Assembly: GCF_900105945.1 (NCBI RefSeq)
Contig: NZ_FNSO01000004.1
Coordinates: forward strand, 7,506,001-7,570,000
DNA length: 64,000 bases
Source: Amycolatopsis tolypomycina
GTDB taxonomy: Bacteria > Actinomycetota > Actinomycetes > Mycobacteriales > Pseudonocardiaceae
Direction: 5' to 3'
Below the pieces are notes generated by a model, which did no database searches, had not been told where the DNA came from, and saw nothing but the letters and a program-made list of their open reading frames with translations. The translations under genes were made by a program, and so were the position numbers. This document shows, piece after piece, positions 18,943 to 27,715 of this stretch (position 1 is the first letter of the stretch; each line of letters opens with the position of its first letter).

Positions 18943-19392
18943 TCACCAGGTCTTGCCGGCCTGCTCCCGGATCGCCCGGTTGATGCGGTTGAAGAAGCCG
19001 GTGAGCGCGATGTGCGTGACGAGCGCGGACAGCTGCGTCTCGTCGAAGTGCTCGGCGGCGGCCGCCCAGACGTCGTCGGTGACGCCGGGTTGGCCGTCCT
19101 CGATGCGCGTGGCGGCTTCGCTCAGCGCGAGCGCGGCCCGCTCGGCTTCGGTGAAGAACGGCGTCTCCCGCCAGGCGACGACGCTGTGCAGCCGGTCGTC
19201 GGTCTCGCCCTGCCGCTTCGCGTTCCGGACACCGGCGTAGGTGCAGGGGGCGCAGCCGTTGATCTGGCTGGCCCGCAGGTGGACCAGCTCGAGCAGCAGC
19301 GGATCGAGGCCGGCGGAGTACACCACCTTGAACAGCTGCTGGACCGCGCCGGTCACCTCGGGCGTCGCCTGGCTCTTGAGCCGTGGTTCCAT
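18943..19392 (-). CDS. AhpD-like carboxymuconolactone decarboxylase family protein
   Basis: A 149-residue all-helical protein with the redox motif CAPC inside LRASQINGCAPCTYAGVRNA, the AhpD-type active-site helix with Cys pair and downstream His replaced by a basic stretch. It is divergent from a SigJ-type sigma factor gene across 79 bp. This pairing is common in actinobacteria, where the sigma factor is thought to control the peroxidase-like partner. Likely role is peroxide or alkyl-peroxide defence; that is inferred from family and context. Confidence 0.82.
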   Translation of the reverse strand: MEPRLKSQATPEVTGAVQQLFKVVYSAGLDPLLLELVHLRASQINGCAPCTYAGVRNAKRQGETDDRLHSVVAWRETPFFTEAERAALALSEAATRIEDGQPGVTDDVWAAAAEHFDETQLSALVTHIALTGFFNRINRAIREQAGKTW

Positions 19393-19471
19393 CGTTTTCC
19401 TCCATCGGTTACCTGTGCCCCTCCGGGCCCGTCATGTCCACGACGGAGCGGAAGCGAGGAAGGTAACGACC

Positions 19472-20311
19472 ATGACGGACAGGGTGGCTTCGACGTTCGA
19501 GGCGCAGCGCGACCGGCTGCGCGCGGTGGCCCACCGCATCCTCGGCTCCCACGCCGACGCGGAGGACGTGGTCCAGGAGGCGTGGCTGCGCCTGTCCCGC
19601 CAGGACGAGGCGACGATCGAGAACCTCGACGGCTGGCTGACGACGGTGGTCGGCCGCCTCAGCTTGGACGTGCTGCGGTCACGCCGGGCACGTTCCGAAG
19701 CGGCGTACGAGGAGATCGTGGTCACGGTGGACTCCCCGGAGGAGGACGCGGAGCTGGCGGACTCGGTGGGGCTGGCGCTGCTGGTGGTGTTGGAGACACT
19801 GGGCCCGAGCGAGCGCCTGGCGTTCGTGCTGCACGACCTGTTCGCGGTCCCGTTCGAGGAGATAGGCCGCATCCTCGGCAAATCGACGGCGGCGGCCAAG
19901 ATGCTGGCGAGCCGAGGCCCGCCGCAAGGTCCGGACACCATCGCCTTCGCCCGCGGGACCATCCCAGCGAGAGGTGGTCCAGGCATTCCTGACGGCGGCC
20001 CGTGACGGCGACTTTTCGTCGTTGCTGCGGGTGCTGGACCCGGAGGTCCGCTTGACGGTCGACACCCCGGACGGAGTGGTGGTGGTCCTGGGAGCAACGA
20101 ACGTGGCGGCCGGAGCCCGCTTCGGCGCGGCGGCGGGCGGGCGGTGCTGGTCGGCGGGTTGCCGGGCGTGGTGGCGTGGCGGGCGGACGGGACGCCGTTG
20201 TCGGTGGTGGCGTTCACGGTGGTGGACGGGCGGATCACGGGTATTGCGGCGGTCGCGGATCCGGTGAAACTGGCGGCGATGGCGCTGCCGGAGCCACCGG
20301 AGACCCGGTGA
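19472..20311 (+). pseudogene. SigJ-type ECF sigma factor, disrupted by two frameshifts
   Basis: From ATG 19472 (site AGGAAGG) the frame encodes sigma region 2 (VAHRILGSHADAEDVVQEAWLRL) and region 4 (LGPSERLAFVLHDLFAVPFEEI, shown in part), then meets an extra G near 19916. Dropping that base restores SRARRKVR and a SnoaL-like domain that runs on in the second frame. Near 20138 a base is missing, and the first frame resumes (AVLVGGLPGVVAWRADG) to a stop at 20309-20311. As written the product ends at 20005. Both lesions lie in G/C runs, so sequencing error is as likely as real decay. Confidence 0.8.
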
Positions 20312-20340
20312 GTTGCGTAACACGCAACAAGTTGCGCAAA
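20312..20340. promoter_or_regulatory. Triple half-site operator upstream of the mycothiol dehydrogenase gene
   Basis: GTTGCGT-AAC-ACGCAAC (20312-20328) is a perfect inverted repeat, followed two bases later by a third half-site in TTGCGCAA. It sits directly after the sigma-factor stop and about 95 bp before the dehydrogenase ATG, a typical position for a repressor or activator site. Confidence 0.55.
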
Positions 20341-20423
20341 CCTCACTCATGCGGATGTCGCCATCTCCGCATGATCCGTGATTAGCTGCGATCGACCAGC
20401 AGCGCAGCCGGAAGGTGGTTCGA

Positions 20424-21521
20424 ATGCCGTACGAGGTCCAGGGGGTTGTTTCGCGGGCGAAGGGCGAGCCCGTCTCGCTGGAGACCGTCCTCGTGCCCGA
20501 TCCCGGTCCCGGCGAAGCCGTCGTGAACGTCCAGGCCTGCGGGGTCTGCCACACCGACCTGCACTACCGCGAGGGCGGGATCAACGACGAATTCCCGTTC
20601 CTGCTCGGCCACGAGGCCGCCGGGGTCGTCGAGGCCGTCGGCGAAGGCGTCACCGATCTCGAACCCGGCGACTACGTCATCCTCAACTGGCGCGCCGTCT
20701 GCGGCACCTGCCGGGCCTGCAAGCGCGGCAAGCCGTGGTACTGCTTCTCCACCTTCAACGCCGCCCAGCCGATGACCCTCCAGGACGGCACCAAGCTCTC
20801 GCCCGCTCTCGGCGTCGGGGCTTTTCTCGAGAAGACCCTTGTCCACAGCGGACAGTGCACGAAGGTCAACCGGGAAGCCGAACCCGCCGTCGCCGGGCTG
20901 CTCGGGTGCGGGGTCATGGCCGGGCTCGGTGCCGCCATCAACACCGGCGCCGTCACGCGCGGGGACTCCGTCGCCGTCATCGGGTGCGGTGGGGTCGGGG
21001 ACGCCGCCATCGCCGGCGCGAAACTCGCCGGGGCCACCACGATCGTCGCGATCGACATGGACGACCGGAAGCTCACCTGGGCGAAGGACTTCGGCGCGAC
21101 GCACACCGTCAACAGCAAGGGCCTGTCCGAAGCCCAGGTCGTCGAAGCCCTGCAGGACGCCACCAGCGGCTTCGGCCCCGACGTCGTCATCGACGCCGTC
21201 GGCAGGCCCGAGACCTGGCGGCAGGCCTTCTACGGCCGCGACCTCGCCGGCACGGTCGTGCTCGTCGGCGTCCCGACGCCCGACATGCGGCTGAACGACC
21301 TGCCGCTGATCGACTTCTTCTCGCGCGGCGGCTCGCTCAAGTCCTCCTGGTACGGCGACTGCCTGCCCAGCCGCGACTTCCCGATGCTCGTCGACCTCTA
21401 CCTGCAGGGCCGGCTGCCGCTCGACAAGTTCGTCACCGAACGCATCGGCGTCGACGGCGTCGAGCAGGCCTTCGAGCGCATGCACCACGGTGACGTCCTG
21501 CGCAGCGTGGTGACCTTCTGA
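20424..21521 (+). CDS. mscR: S-(hydroxymethyl)mycothiol dehydrogenase
   Basis: A 365-residue zinc-dependent alcohol dehydrogenase family enzyme oxidising the formaldehyde-mycothiol adduct (and possibly S-nitrosomycothiol) with NAD. Seen: the catalytic-zinc region [14 protein letters not shown] and [12 protein letters not shown]; the structural-zinc cysteines in [17 protein letters not shown]; and the Rossmann motif GCGGVGDAA. The C-terminal part ([21 protein letters not shown]) is typical. It usually has a small MBL hydrolase partner; here the following gene encodes a GGCT-fold protein instead. Symbol mscR is given by similarity only. Confidence 0.85.
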   Translation: MPYEVQGVVSRAKGEPVSLETVLVPDPGPGEAVVNVQACGVCHTDLHYREGGINDEFPFLLGHEAAGVVEAVGEGVTDLEPGDYVILNWRAVCGTCRACKRGKPWYCFSTFNAAQPMTLQDGTKLSPALGVGAFLEKTLVHSGQCTKVNREAEPAVAGLLGCGVMAGLGAAINTGAVTRGDSVAVIGCGGVGDAAIAGAKLAGATTIVAIDMDDRKLTWAKDFGATHTVNSKGLSEAQVVEALQDATSGFGPDVVIDAVGRPETWRQAFYGRDLAGTVVLVGVPTPDMRLNDLPLIDFFSRGGSLKSSWYGDCLPSRDFPMLVDLYLQGRLPLDKFVTERIGVDGVEQAFERMHHGDVLRSVVTF

Positions 21522-22141
21522 CCCTCTTCACCGACGACGAGTACCCGGCCGAGCCCTACCCGGGCACCCGGCCGGGCCACTCGTTCGTGCACGTCGACGG
21601 CGTCGGCCACCCGCTCGACACCGCGCCCGAAGGCTGGCGCGAGCGGCTGGCCGTGCTGGCCTACGGCTCCAACGCCAACCCGTCGAAGATCACCTGGCTG
21701 CGCGGACGCCTCGGGCTCGAAGGCCCGGTCGTCGTCGCGCACGCGCGCTGCACCGGGCTCGCCGCCGTGTGGGCCGCCGGCTTCCGCGTGGTCGACGACC
21801 AGCGCCCGGCCACCCTCACCGCGCTGGACGGCGTCGAGGACCACGCCATCTGGTTCGTGACGCCCGACCAGCTCGCGGTCCTGGACCGCTGCGAAGGCCG
21901 CGGCACCCGCTACCACCTCGCGCGGCTGACCGAACCCGACATCACCCTCGAAGACGGCACGCGCCTGACCGACGTCCACACGTACGTCGGCGCCGCGCCG
22001 ATCCGCTACCCGCTGCTGATCGACGGCGCCCCGGTGCGCACCGCCGACGTCCCGCAGGCCGAGGCGGCCCGGCTCGACGGCGTCGCGGCCGACGGCCACG
22101 GCGTGCCCTGCGAAGTCGTCACACCAGCTTTCCGGGGTTGA
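21518..22141 (+). CDS. Gamma-glutamylcyclotransferase-fold protein
   Basis: Contains the YGSN signature in [18 protein letters not shown] and continues with a GGCT/AIG2-like pattern. GTG 21587 is the first standard start and gives 184 residues. However, the frame is open and convincingly coding upstream ([16 protein letters not shown]) to CTG 21518, which overlaps the TGA stop of the dehydrogenase gene. No ATG, GTG or TTG exists in that interval, so a coupled CTG start is plausible and is used here. Function is unknown; the fold includes enzymes that cyclise gamma-glutamyl amines. It converges on the oxidase gene. Confidence 0.75.
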   Translation: MTLFTDDEYPAEPYPGTRPGHSFVHVDGVGHPLDTAPEGWRERLAVLAYGSNANPSKITWLRGRLGLEGPVVVAHARCTGLAAVWAAGFRVVDDQRPATLTALDGVEDHAIWFVTPDQLAVLDRCEGRGTRYHLARLTEPDITLEDGTRLTDVHTYVGAAPIRYPLLIDGAPVRTADVPQAEAARLDGVAADGHGVPCEVVTPAFRG

Positions 22142-23738
22142 GGATCCCCGTCGGGTCCACAGCAGACTTGGCCGCGCGCAGCACCTCGACGCCCAGCGCG
22201 CCGATTTCCGCACTCAGGTAAGGCGCGTGGTCGACGCCGACGGCGTGGTGGTGCGAAATCGTGCCCAGCCCGGCGATCGCCTCGCACGCCGCCGCCTTCG
22301 CGCGCTGCCACTGACCGACCGGGTCGGCCTCGTCGCGGGCCGTCAGCACCGTGAAGTACAGGGACGCACCCGTTTCGTACGCGTGAGAGATGTGGCACAT
22401 GACGATCGACCGGCCGAGCGACGCCGTCAGCGCCGCGCGGACGTCGTCGCGCAGCTCGTCCACATTGGACCAGTACGCCGCCGTTTCGAGCGTCTCGACG
22501 CAGACCCCCATGTCCAGCAACACATCTCGCTGCCGAGGCCCGGCGAACCGGCCGTGCCGCCACGACTCGCCGAGCGCCTTGCCGACGCGCACGGCACCCG
22601 CGGCCTTCAGCCGCCGAGCTGTCTCACGACGGCGCAGCGCGACGTCGCGTGCGGTGCCTTCCCAGCCCACGATGAGGAAACACGGCCGTCGCACGCCCCG
22701 CGCCGCCAGGTAGCGGCGCAGGGCCGCCGTCTTCAGTCCCGCGTTCAGCGCGAGCGACACCTCGGTCTCGTCCACATCGGACAGCCGGGTGACGTCGGCG
22801 AGCGCGTGGTGCTGCGCGAGGTCCCGCACCGCTTCGGCCCCGGCCGCCCAGCCCGGCAGCGCGTAACCCTCGTAGCGCCGTACTTTCGGCGCCGGCCGCA
22901 CCCGCAGCGCCACTTCGGTGATCACGCCGAGCGTGCCCTCGCTGCCGATGGCGAGCTGCCGCAGGTCCGGCCCGGCCGCGGACGCCGGGGCGACGCCGAG
23001 CTTCCACGGGCCGCGCGGGGTGGCCAGCCGCACGCCGGTCACCATGTCCTCGAACCGCCCGTAGCCCGACGACGCCTGCCCGGCCGAGCGCGTCGCCGCG
23101 AAGCCGCCGATCGTGGCGCGCTCGAACGACTGCGGGACGTGCCCGAGCGTCAGGCCGTGCTCGGACAGGAGCCGCTCGGCGTCGGGCCCGCGGACCCCGG
23201 CCTGCAGCACGGCGATGCGCGACTCGGCGTCCACCGACACCAGCGCGTCGAGCCGGACGAGGTCGAGCGCGATCACCGACGTCTTCTCGCCACGCAGCGC
23301 CGAGACGCCGCCGACCACCGACGTCCCGCCGCCGAAGGGCACGACTCCGACGTCGTGCTGGACGCAGGCGTCGAGGACCGCCTGGACCTCGTCCGGGTCG
23401 GCGGGGAGCACGACGGCGTCGGGCACCGGGAAGTCCGCCGATGGCGAACGGCGCCGCAGGAGGTCGAGGTAGGACAGGCCGGTCGCCCGCGCGAGCCGCG
23501 CCGGGTCGTCGACCAGCACGTTCTCCGCACCGACCACCTTGGCCAGAGCTTCCTCGGCAGCGTTCGAAAGTTTCGTTGACGGTATTTTTACCGGCAGGTC
23601 GCCCGTTGAGGCGGCAGCCGGGGCAACCGGACCGATACGCTGGTCGAGCCACCTGGCCGCACGCGCGGGCAGCGGGGCGGCGCCGGCGGCTTCCGCGGTC
23701 CAGGACCGGCGGAGGCGGTGGTCAATGAGAGCGTTCAC
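22119..23738 (-). CDS. FAD-binding oxidase resembling alkyldihydroxyacetonephosphate synthase
   Basis: A 539-residue flavoprotein of the PCMH/FAD_binding_4 class. Seen: the FAD loop PFGGGTSVVGGVSALRG, ERATIGGFAATRSAGQ, GSEGTLGVITE, and near the C-terminus the triple-His motif TISHHHAVGVDH that marks AGPS-type enzymes, ending with NPGKLV. The start is taken at GTG 23738; an upstream ATG at 23756 would overlap the divergent TetR start. Neighbours TetR and GlpD suggest work on glycerol-3-phosphate or dihydroxyacetone-phosphate lipids. The 3' end overlaps the convergent GGCT gene by 23 bp. Confidence 0.82.
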   Translation of the reverse strand: MNALIDHRLRRSWTAEAAGAAPLPARAARWLDQRIGPVAPAAASTGDLPVKIPSTKLSNAAEEALAKVVGAENVLVDDPARLARATGLSYLDLLRRRSPSADFPVPDAVVLPADPDEVQAVLDACVQHDVGVVPFGGGTSVVGGVSALRGEKTSVIALDLVRLDALVSVDAESRIAVLQAGVRGPDAERLLSEHGLTLGHVPQSFERATIGGFAATRSAGQASSGYGRFEDMVTGVRLATPRGPWKLGVAPASAAGPDLRQLAIGSEGTLGVITEVALRVRPAPKVRRYEGYALPGWAAGAEAVRDLAQHHALADVTRLSDVDETEVSLALNAGLKTAALRRYLAARGVRRPCFLIVGWEGTARDVALRRRETARRLKAAGAVRVGKALGESWRHGRFAGPRQRDVLLDMGVCVETLETAAYWSNVDELRDDVRAALTASLGRSIVMCHISHAYETGASLYFTVLTARDEADPVGQWQRAKAAACEAIAGLGTISHHHAVGVDHAPYLSAEIGALGVEVLRAAKSAVDPTGILNPGKLV

Positions 23739-23745
23739 GACTACA

Positions 23746-23774
23746 GTGTGACACATGGACGTAAAACGTCACAC
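23746..23774. promoter_or_regulatory. Nested palindromes across the divergent starts (TetR operator)
   Basis: Outer arms GTGTGAC (23746-23752) and GTCACAC (23768-23774), and an inner perfect repeat GACGT-AAA-ACGTC (23758-23770). The TetR ATG (23755) lies inside, so binding would block both divergent genes. Confidence 0.6.
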
Positions 23775-24399
23775 CACGCAGACGGCGGGTTCCTCCGCGC
23801 TCGCGGACACCCGCAACCGCCAGACGGCGACCCGGGTGGCCGATGACGTGCTGCTCGACGCCGCGCGCTCGTGTGTGCTGGCCGTCGGTGTGCGCCGCAC
23901 CACACTCGCCGAAATCGCCCGGACCGCGCGCGTCAGCCGGATGACGGTCTACCGCCGGTTCCCCGACGTCCGCAGCGTGCTCGCCGCCCTGATGACCCGC
24001 GAGTTCAGCGGGCTGCTGCGCACGGCGAGCGAGGGCGGCGCCGACGCCGAGCACAGCCGCGGACGGCTCGTGCTCATCGCGGCGGCCGGCGTCCGCGCGC
24101 TGTCGGCCGACCCGCTGTTCCGCACGCTGCTCGACGTCGACCCCGAACTGGTCCTCCCGTACATCGTGGAGCGGCTCGGCGCGACGCAGAAGTTCGCCGA
24201 ACAGGCGTTGCACGGGCTCCTGGAAGCCGGCCACCGGGACGGTTCGATCCGGCGCGCGCCGGTCGCCGTGCAGTCGCGATCGGTGCTGCTGGTGGTGCAG
24301 TCGTTCGCGTTCTCGCTGCGCCCGGCCACGGTGGACGTCGACGAGGCGGCGCTCATGGCGGAGTTCACCCACGTGCTCGACGCGGCGTTGCGGCCATGA
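23755..24399 (+). CDS. TetR-family regulator of the oxidase/GlpD locus
   Basis: A 214-residue regulator. The helix-turn-helix is VRRTTLAEIARTARVSRMTV then YRRFPDVRSVL, preceded by a 30-residue extension. The C-terminal domain has no recognised ligand signature. It overlaps the glpD start by ATGA and is divergent from the AGPS-like oxidase. It therefore probably controls both and itself through the palindromes that cover its own start codon. A lipid or glycerol-phosphate effector is an inference from the neighbours. Confidence 0.85.
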   Translation: MDVKRHTTQTAGSSALADTRNRQTATRVADDVLLDAARSCVLAVGVRRTTLAEIARTARVSRMTVYRRFPDVRSVLAALMTREFSGLLRTASEGGADAEHSRGRLVLIAAAGVRALSADPLFRTLLDVDPELVLPYIVERLGATQKFAEQALHGLLEAGHRDGSIRRAPVAVQSRSVLLVVQSFAFSLRPATVDVDEAALMAEFTHVLDAALRP

Positions 24400-25937
24400 C
24401 GTCCGGCTCGCTCAACGCGCGGCGCCGCGAACGGGAGCTCGCGGAGCTGGCGTCGGGCGAGCGCGTGGACATCGTGGTGGTCGGCGGCGGCGTCACCGGC
24501 ACGGGCATCGCGCTGGACGCGGCTTCGCGCGGCCTGTCGGTGGCGCTGGTCGAGGCGCACGACCTGGCGTTCGGCACGTCACGCTGGTCGTCGAAGCTGG
24601 TGCACGGCGGCCTGCGGTACCTGGCGCACGGCGAGCTCGGCCTGGCGCACGAGAGCGCGGTGGAACGCGGAATCCTGATGACGCGCACGGCACCGCACCT
24701 CACGCGGGCGATGCCGCAGCTGTTTCCGTTGTACCCCAGCACTTCTCGGGCTCAGCAGGCTCTGGTCACGGCCGGCCTGCGGGCCGGCGACGCTCTCCGC
24801 CGGGCGGCCCGCACGCCGTCGTCGGTGCTGCCTCGGCCGCGCGCGGTCCCGGCCGCGGAAGCCCTGGCGCTCGCGCCGGGCCTGTCCGCCCACGGCCTGC
24901 GCGGCGCGTTGCTGGCCTACGACGGCGCCTTGGTCGACGACGCGCGGTTGGTGGTCTCCCTCGCGCGGACAGCGGCGTCCTTCGGCGCGCGAATCATCAC
25001 CCGGCTCTCGGCCACATCGGTTTCCGCGGACCTCGTCCGGGCCCGCGACGGCCTTTCCGGTTCCACTGTGGACATCCACGCCCGCCAGGTGATCAACGCG
25101 ACGGGCGTGTGGGCGGGAACGCTGACGGGCGCGGTCCGGCTGCGGCCGTCGCTGGGATCACACCTGGTGCTGGCGCCGGGGACGGTGCCGATGGGGACGA
25201 CGTCGGTGAACATCGGCGTGCCGGGCGAGACGAACCGGTTCGTCTTCCTGCTGCCCCAGCCGGACGGCCGGGTCTACCTGGGACTCACCGACGAGCCCGT
25301 TTCGGGTCCGATCCCCGCGGTGCCCGAGGTTCCCGTGTCCGATGTGGACTTCTTGCTGTCACTGGCTTCCTCGGTGTTGTCGCGGCCGCTCACGCGCGCG
25401 GACGTCGCCGGGTCCTACGCCGGGCTGCGGCCACTGGTCGAGGGGTCGGGCGGCCGGTCGGCGGACCTCTCCCGCAAGCACGCGGTCCTGGCCGGGCCGG
25501 ACCGCCTGCTGACGGTGGTCGGCGGGAAGCTGACGACGTACCGCCGGATGGCCGAGGACGCGGTCGACGCGGCGGTGCGGCTGGCCGGGCTGCCGGCTTC
25601 ACCGTGCCGGACGGCCCGATTGCCTTTGCTGGGCGCGGCGCCGCGGCCTGAGTTGTCTCTTGTGGACGCTTCCCCGCGCTTGGTGGCCCGGTACGGCACG
25701 GAGGCACCCCGGGTCGCGGCCTTGGGCGAACTGGACGCGGAGTTCGCGGCCCCGGTGGGCCCGGGCACGGAGATCACGGCGGCCGAGGTCGTGTGGGCGG
25801 TCCGGAACGAGGGCGCGCTGGACGTCGAGGACGTCCTGGAACGCCGGACGCGGCTGGCGCTGATCCCGTCGGACGCCGAGGCCGCGCGGGCGCGGGTGGC
25901 GGAACTTGTCGACAAGTCGCTAGCGGGTCTGCTCTGA
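24396..25937 (+). CDS. glpD: Glycerol-3-phosphate dehydrogenase/oxidase
   Basis: A 513-residue FAD enzyme oxidising glycerol-3-phosphate to dihydroxyacetone phosphate and passing electrons to the quinone pool. The N-terminal FAD motif VVGGGVTGTGIALDAASRG, the GTSRWSSKLVHGGLRYLAHGE stretch (given as GTSRWSSKLVHGG and LRYLAHGE) and LLTVVGGKLTTYRRMAEDAV are characteristic. A C-terminal DAO_C domain follows (ITAAEVVWAVRNEGALDVED). The ATG overlaps the TetR stop (ATGA), making a two-gene unit. Confidence 0.92.
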   Translation: MTSGSLNARRRERELAELASGERVDIVVVGGGVTGTGIALDAASRGLSVALVEAHDLAFGTSRWSSKLVHGGLRYLAHGELGLAHESAVERGILMTRTAPHLTRAMPQLFPLYPSTSRAQQALVTAGLRAGDALRRAARTPSSVLPRPRAVPAAEALALAPGLSAHGLRGALLAYDGALVDDARLVVSLARTAASFGARIITRLSATSVSADLVRARDGLSGSTVDIHARQVINATGVWAGTLTGAVRLRPSLGSHLVLAPGTVPMGTTSVNIGVPGETNRFVFLLPQPDGRVYLGLTDEPVSGPIPAVPEVPVSDVDFLLSLASSVLSRPLTRADVAGSYAGLRPLVEGSGGRSADLSRKHAVLAGPDRLLTVVGGKLTTYRRMAEDAVDAAVRLAGLPASPCRTARLPLLGAAPRPELSLVDASPRLVARYGTEAPRVAALGELDAEFAAPVGPGTEITAAEVVWAVRNEGALDVEDVLERRTRLALIPSDAEAARARVAELVDKSLAGLL

Positions 25938-26002
25938 GCGTCAACCGGACTTGATGTTCTCTTGAGTTGACGTCTCGTTGGGTTTTTGCAACAGTACGTT
26001 CC

Positions 26003-26272
26003 ATGAGCCCGGTCAGACGCGGCAAAGAGCTGCCGATCTACAACCGGCTTCCCGTGCTCCGGGCCGAGCGCGGGATGACCCGAGCCGCGCTGGCGAGCGC
26101 CGTCGAGGTGAACCCGCAGACCATCGGCGCGCTCGAACGCGGCGACCACTATCCGAGCCTGGACCTGGCGTTCCGGATCTGCGCGGTGTTCGACCTGCCC
26201 GTCGAGGCGGTCTTCAGCCGCGAGCCGTTCACGCCGCTGTCCACCCAGGTCTACCGCGAGGGGGGAGCATGA
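26003..26272 (+). CDS. Small XRE-family regulator
   Basis: An 89-residue, single-domain helix-turn-helix protein (TRAALASAVEVNPQTIGALERG then DHYPSLDLAFRICAVFDL), typical of the YozG/XRE group. It has a short C-terminal tail. It overlaps the next gene by ATGA and heads a four-gene unit with a membrane protein and a two-part ABC exporter, which it likely regulates. Confidence 0.85.
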   Translation: MSPVRRGKELPIYNRLPVLRAERGMTRAALASAVEVNPQTIGALERGDHYPSLDLAFRICAVFDLPVEAVFSREPFTPLSTQVYREGGA

Positions 26273-26808
26273 CCGAGCAACCGGGCCGTCTCGCGGCCTA
26301 CTGGGAACGCCAGCTCGACAAGCTCGAGGAAGCCGAACGGAAACGGTCACGGAAGCTGCCCGGCTGGCGGACCAGGAAGCACCGGCGGGCCCTGGTCGTC
26401 GTGCTGATCGCCGCCGACCTCGTCCTGGTCGCCGGGGCCACGCAGTTCAAGGCCGAACCGCGGTGGGTCTTCCCCGCCTGCTGGCTCACCGGCCTCGTCG
26501 TCGGCGGGTTCGCCTTCATCACGCTGCGGATCCTGACCGGGCGGATGAGCGGCAGCTTCTCGCGCCTGCTGGACGAACGCGAGCGCGAGTGGCGCCACCG
26601 CGTCACCTACATCGGTTACCAGGCGCTCAGCTACCTGATGCTGATCGCGATGTTCTACGGCCTCGTCGTCGCCGGCACCGCGGCGCAGGGCGCGATGATG
26701 CTGTCCGCGCTGCTGGTCACCGGCACGACCATCCCGGCCATCGTGCTGGGCTGGTCGCTGCCGGACGACGACCCCGAGGATTTCGAGGAGGGGATGGGGA
26801 ATGCCTGA
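26269..26808 (+). CDS. Integral membrane protein of the XRE-ABC unit
   Basis: A 179-residue protein with a charged N-terminal stretch (ERQLDKLEEAERKRSRKL) and four hydrophobic segments in two pairs: ALVVVLIAADLVLVAGA and a following CWLTGLVVGGFAFI, then LSYLMLIAMFYGLVVAG and MMLSALLVTGTTIPAIVLG. The C-terminus is acidic. It sits between the regulator and the ABC ATPase with ATG overlaps on both sides, so it is likely part of the same exporter or its sensing. No family name can be given with confidence. Confidence 0.75.
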   Translation: MTEQPGRLAAYWERQLDKLEEAERKRSRKLPGWRTRKHRRALVVVLIAADLVLVAGATQFKAEPRWVFPACWLTGLVVGGFAFITLRILTGRMSGSFSRLLDEREREWRHRVTYIGYQALSYLMLIAMFYGLVVAGTAAQGAMMLSALLVTGTTIPAIVLGWSLPDDDPEDFEEGMGNA

Positions 26809-27715
26809 GGGGACACTGGAGATCGACGGAGTCTCCAAGCGCTACGGCGCCAAGGTCGCGCTGGACGGCGTCTCGTTCGACGTCCGCGCCGGCGAGCTGT
26901 TCGGCTTCGTCGGCAGCAACGGCGCCGGCAAGACCACCACCATGCGGATCGCGCTGGGCGTGCTCGCCGCCGACGGCGGTGAAGTCCGGTTCGACGGCAA
27001 GCCCGTCACCCACGAGACGCGCACCCACATCGGCTACATGCCCGAGGAACGCGGGCTGTACCCGAAGATGAAGGTGCTCGACCAGCTCGTCTACCTGGCC
27101 GAGCTGCACGGGCTGAGCGCGAACGAAGCCCACCGCAACGCCGAAAACTGGATCACCCGGCTCGGGCTGGCCGAACGCCGCAAGGACGAGGTGCAGAAGC
27201 TGTCCCTCGGCAACCAGCAGCGCGTCCAGCTGGCCGCCGCGCTGGTGCACGACCCCGCGGTGCTGGTGCTCGACGAGCCGTTCTCCGGCCTCGACCCGCT
27301 CGCCGTCGACGTGATGAGCGGTGTCCTGCGGGAGAAGGCCGCCGCGGGGGTGCCGGTGGTGTTCTCCAGCCACCAGCTCGACCTCGTCGAGCGGCTGTGC
27401 GACCGGGTCGGGATCATCCGCGGCGGCCGCATGGTCGCGGTCGGCACGGTCGCCGAGCTGACGGCGAGCGCGCGCAGCAAGCTCGTCGTGACGGCGCCGG
27501 CCGCGACCGACGGCTGGGCCGCGGACCTGCCCGGCGTGCGCGTGCTGGAGCAGCACGGCACCACCACCGTGCTCGACCTCGAACCGGGCGCCGACGACCA
27601 GGCCGTGCTCGCCGCCGCGCTGGCGACCGGGCCGGTCACCGAATTCAGCCGCCGTCGCCGGTCGCTCACCGAGCTGTTCCGCGACGCCGTGTCCGAGAAG
27701 GGGGAACAGCGATGA
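26801..27715 (+). CDS. ABC transporter ATPase (NatA-like)
   Basis: A 304-residue ATPase. Walker A GSNGAGKTTT (near residue 40), the ABC signature LSLGNQQRVQLAAAL, Walker B VLVLDEPFSGLDP and the H-loop SSHQLD are present, with a DrrA-like C-terminal extension ending in SLTELFRDAV. It overlaps the membrane-protein gene by 8 bp and the permease gene by 4 bp. It powers an export-type ABC system of the Na/drug-efflux class; the substrate is unknown. Confidence 0.92.
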   Translation: MPEGTLEIDGVSKRYGAKVALDGVSFDVRAGELFGFVGSNGAGKTTTMRIALGVLAADGGEVRFDGKPVTHETRTHIGYMPEERGLYPKMKVLDQLVYLAELHGLSANEAHRNAENWITRLGLAERRKDEVQKLSLGNQQRVQLAAALVHDPAVLVLDEPFSGLDPLAVDVMSGVLREKAAAGVPVVFSSHQLDLVERLCDRVGIIRGGRMVAVGTVAELTASARSKLVVTAPAATDGWAADLPGVRVLEQHGTTTVLDLEPGADDQAVLAAALATGPVTEFSRRRRSLTELFRDAVSEKGEQR

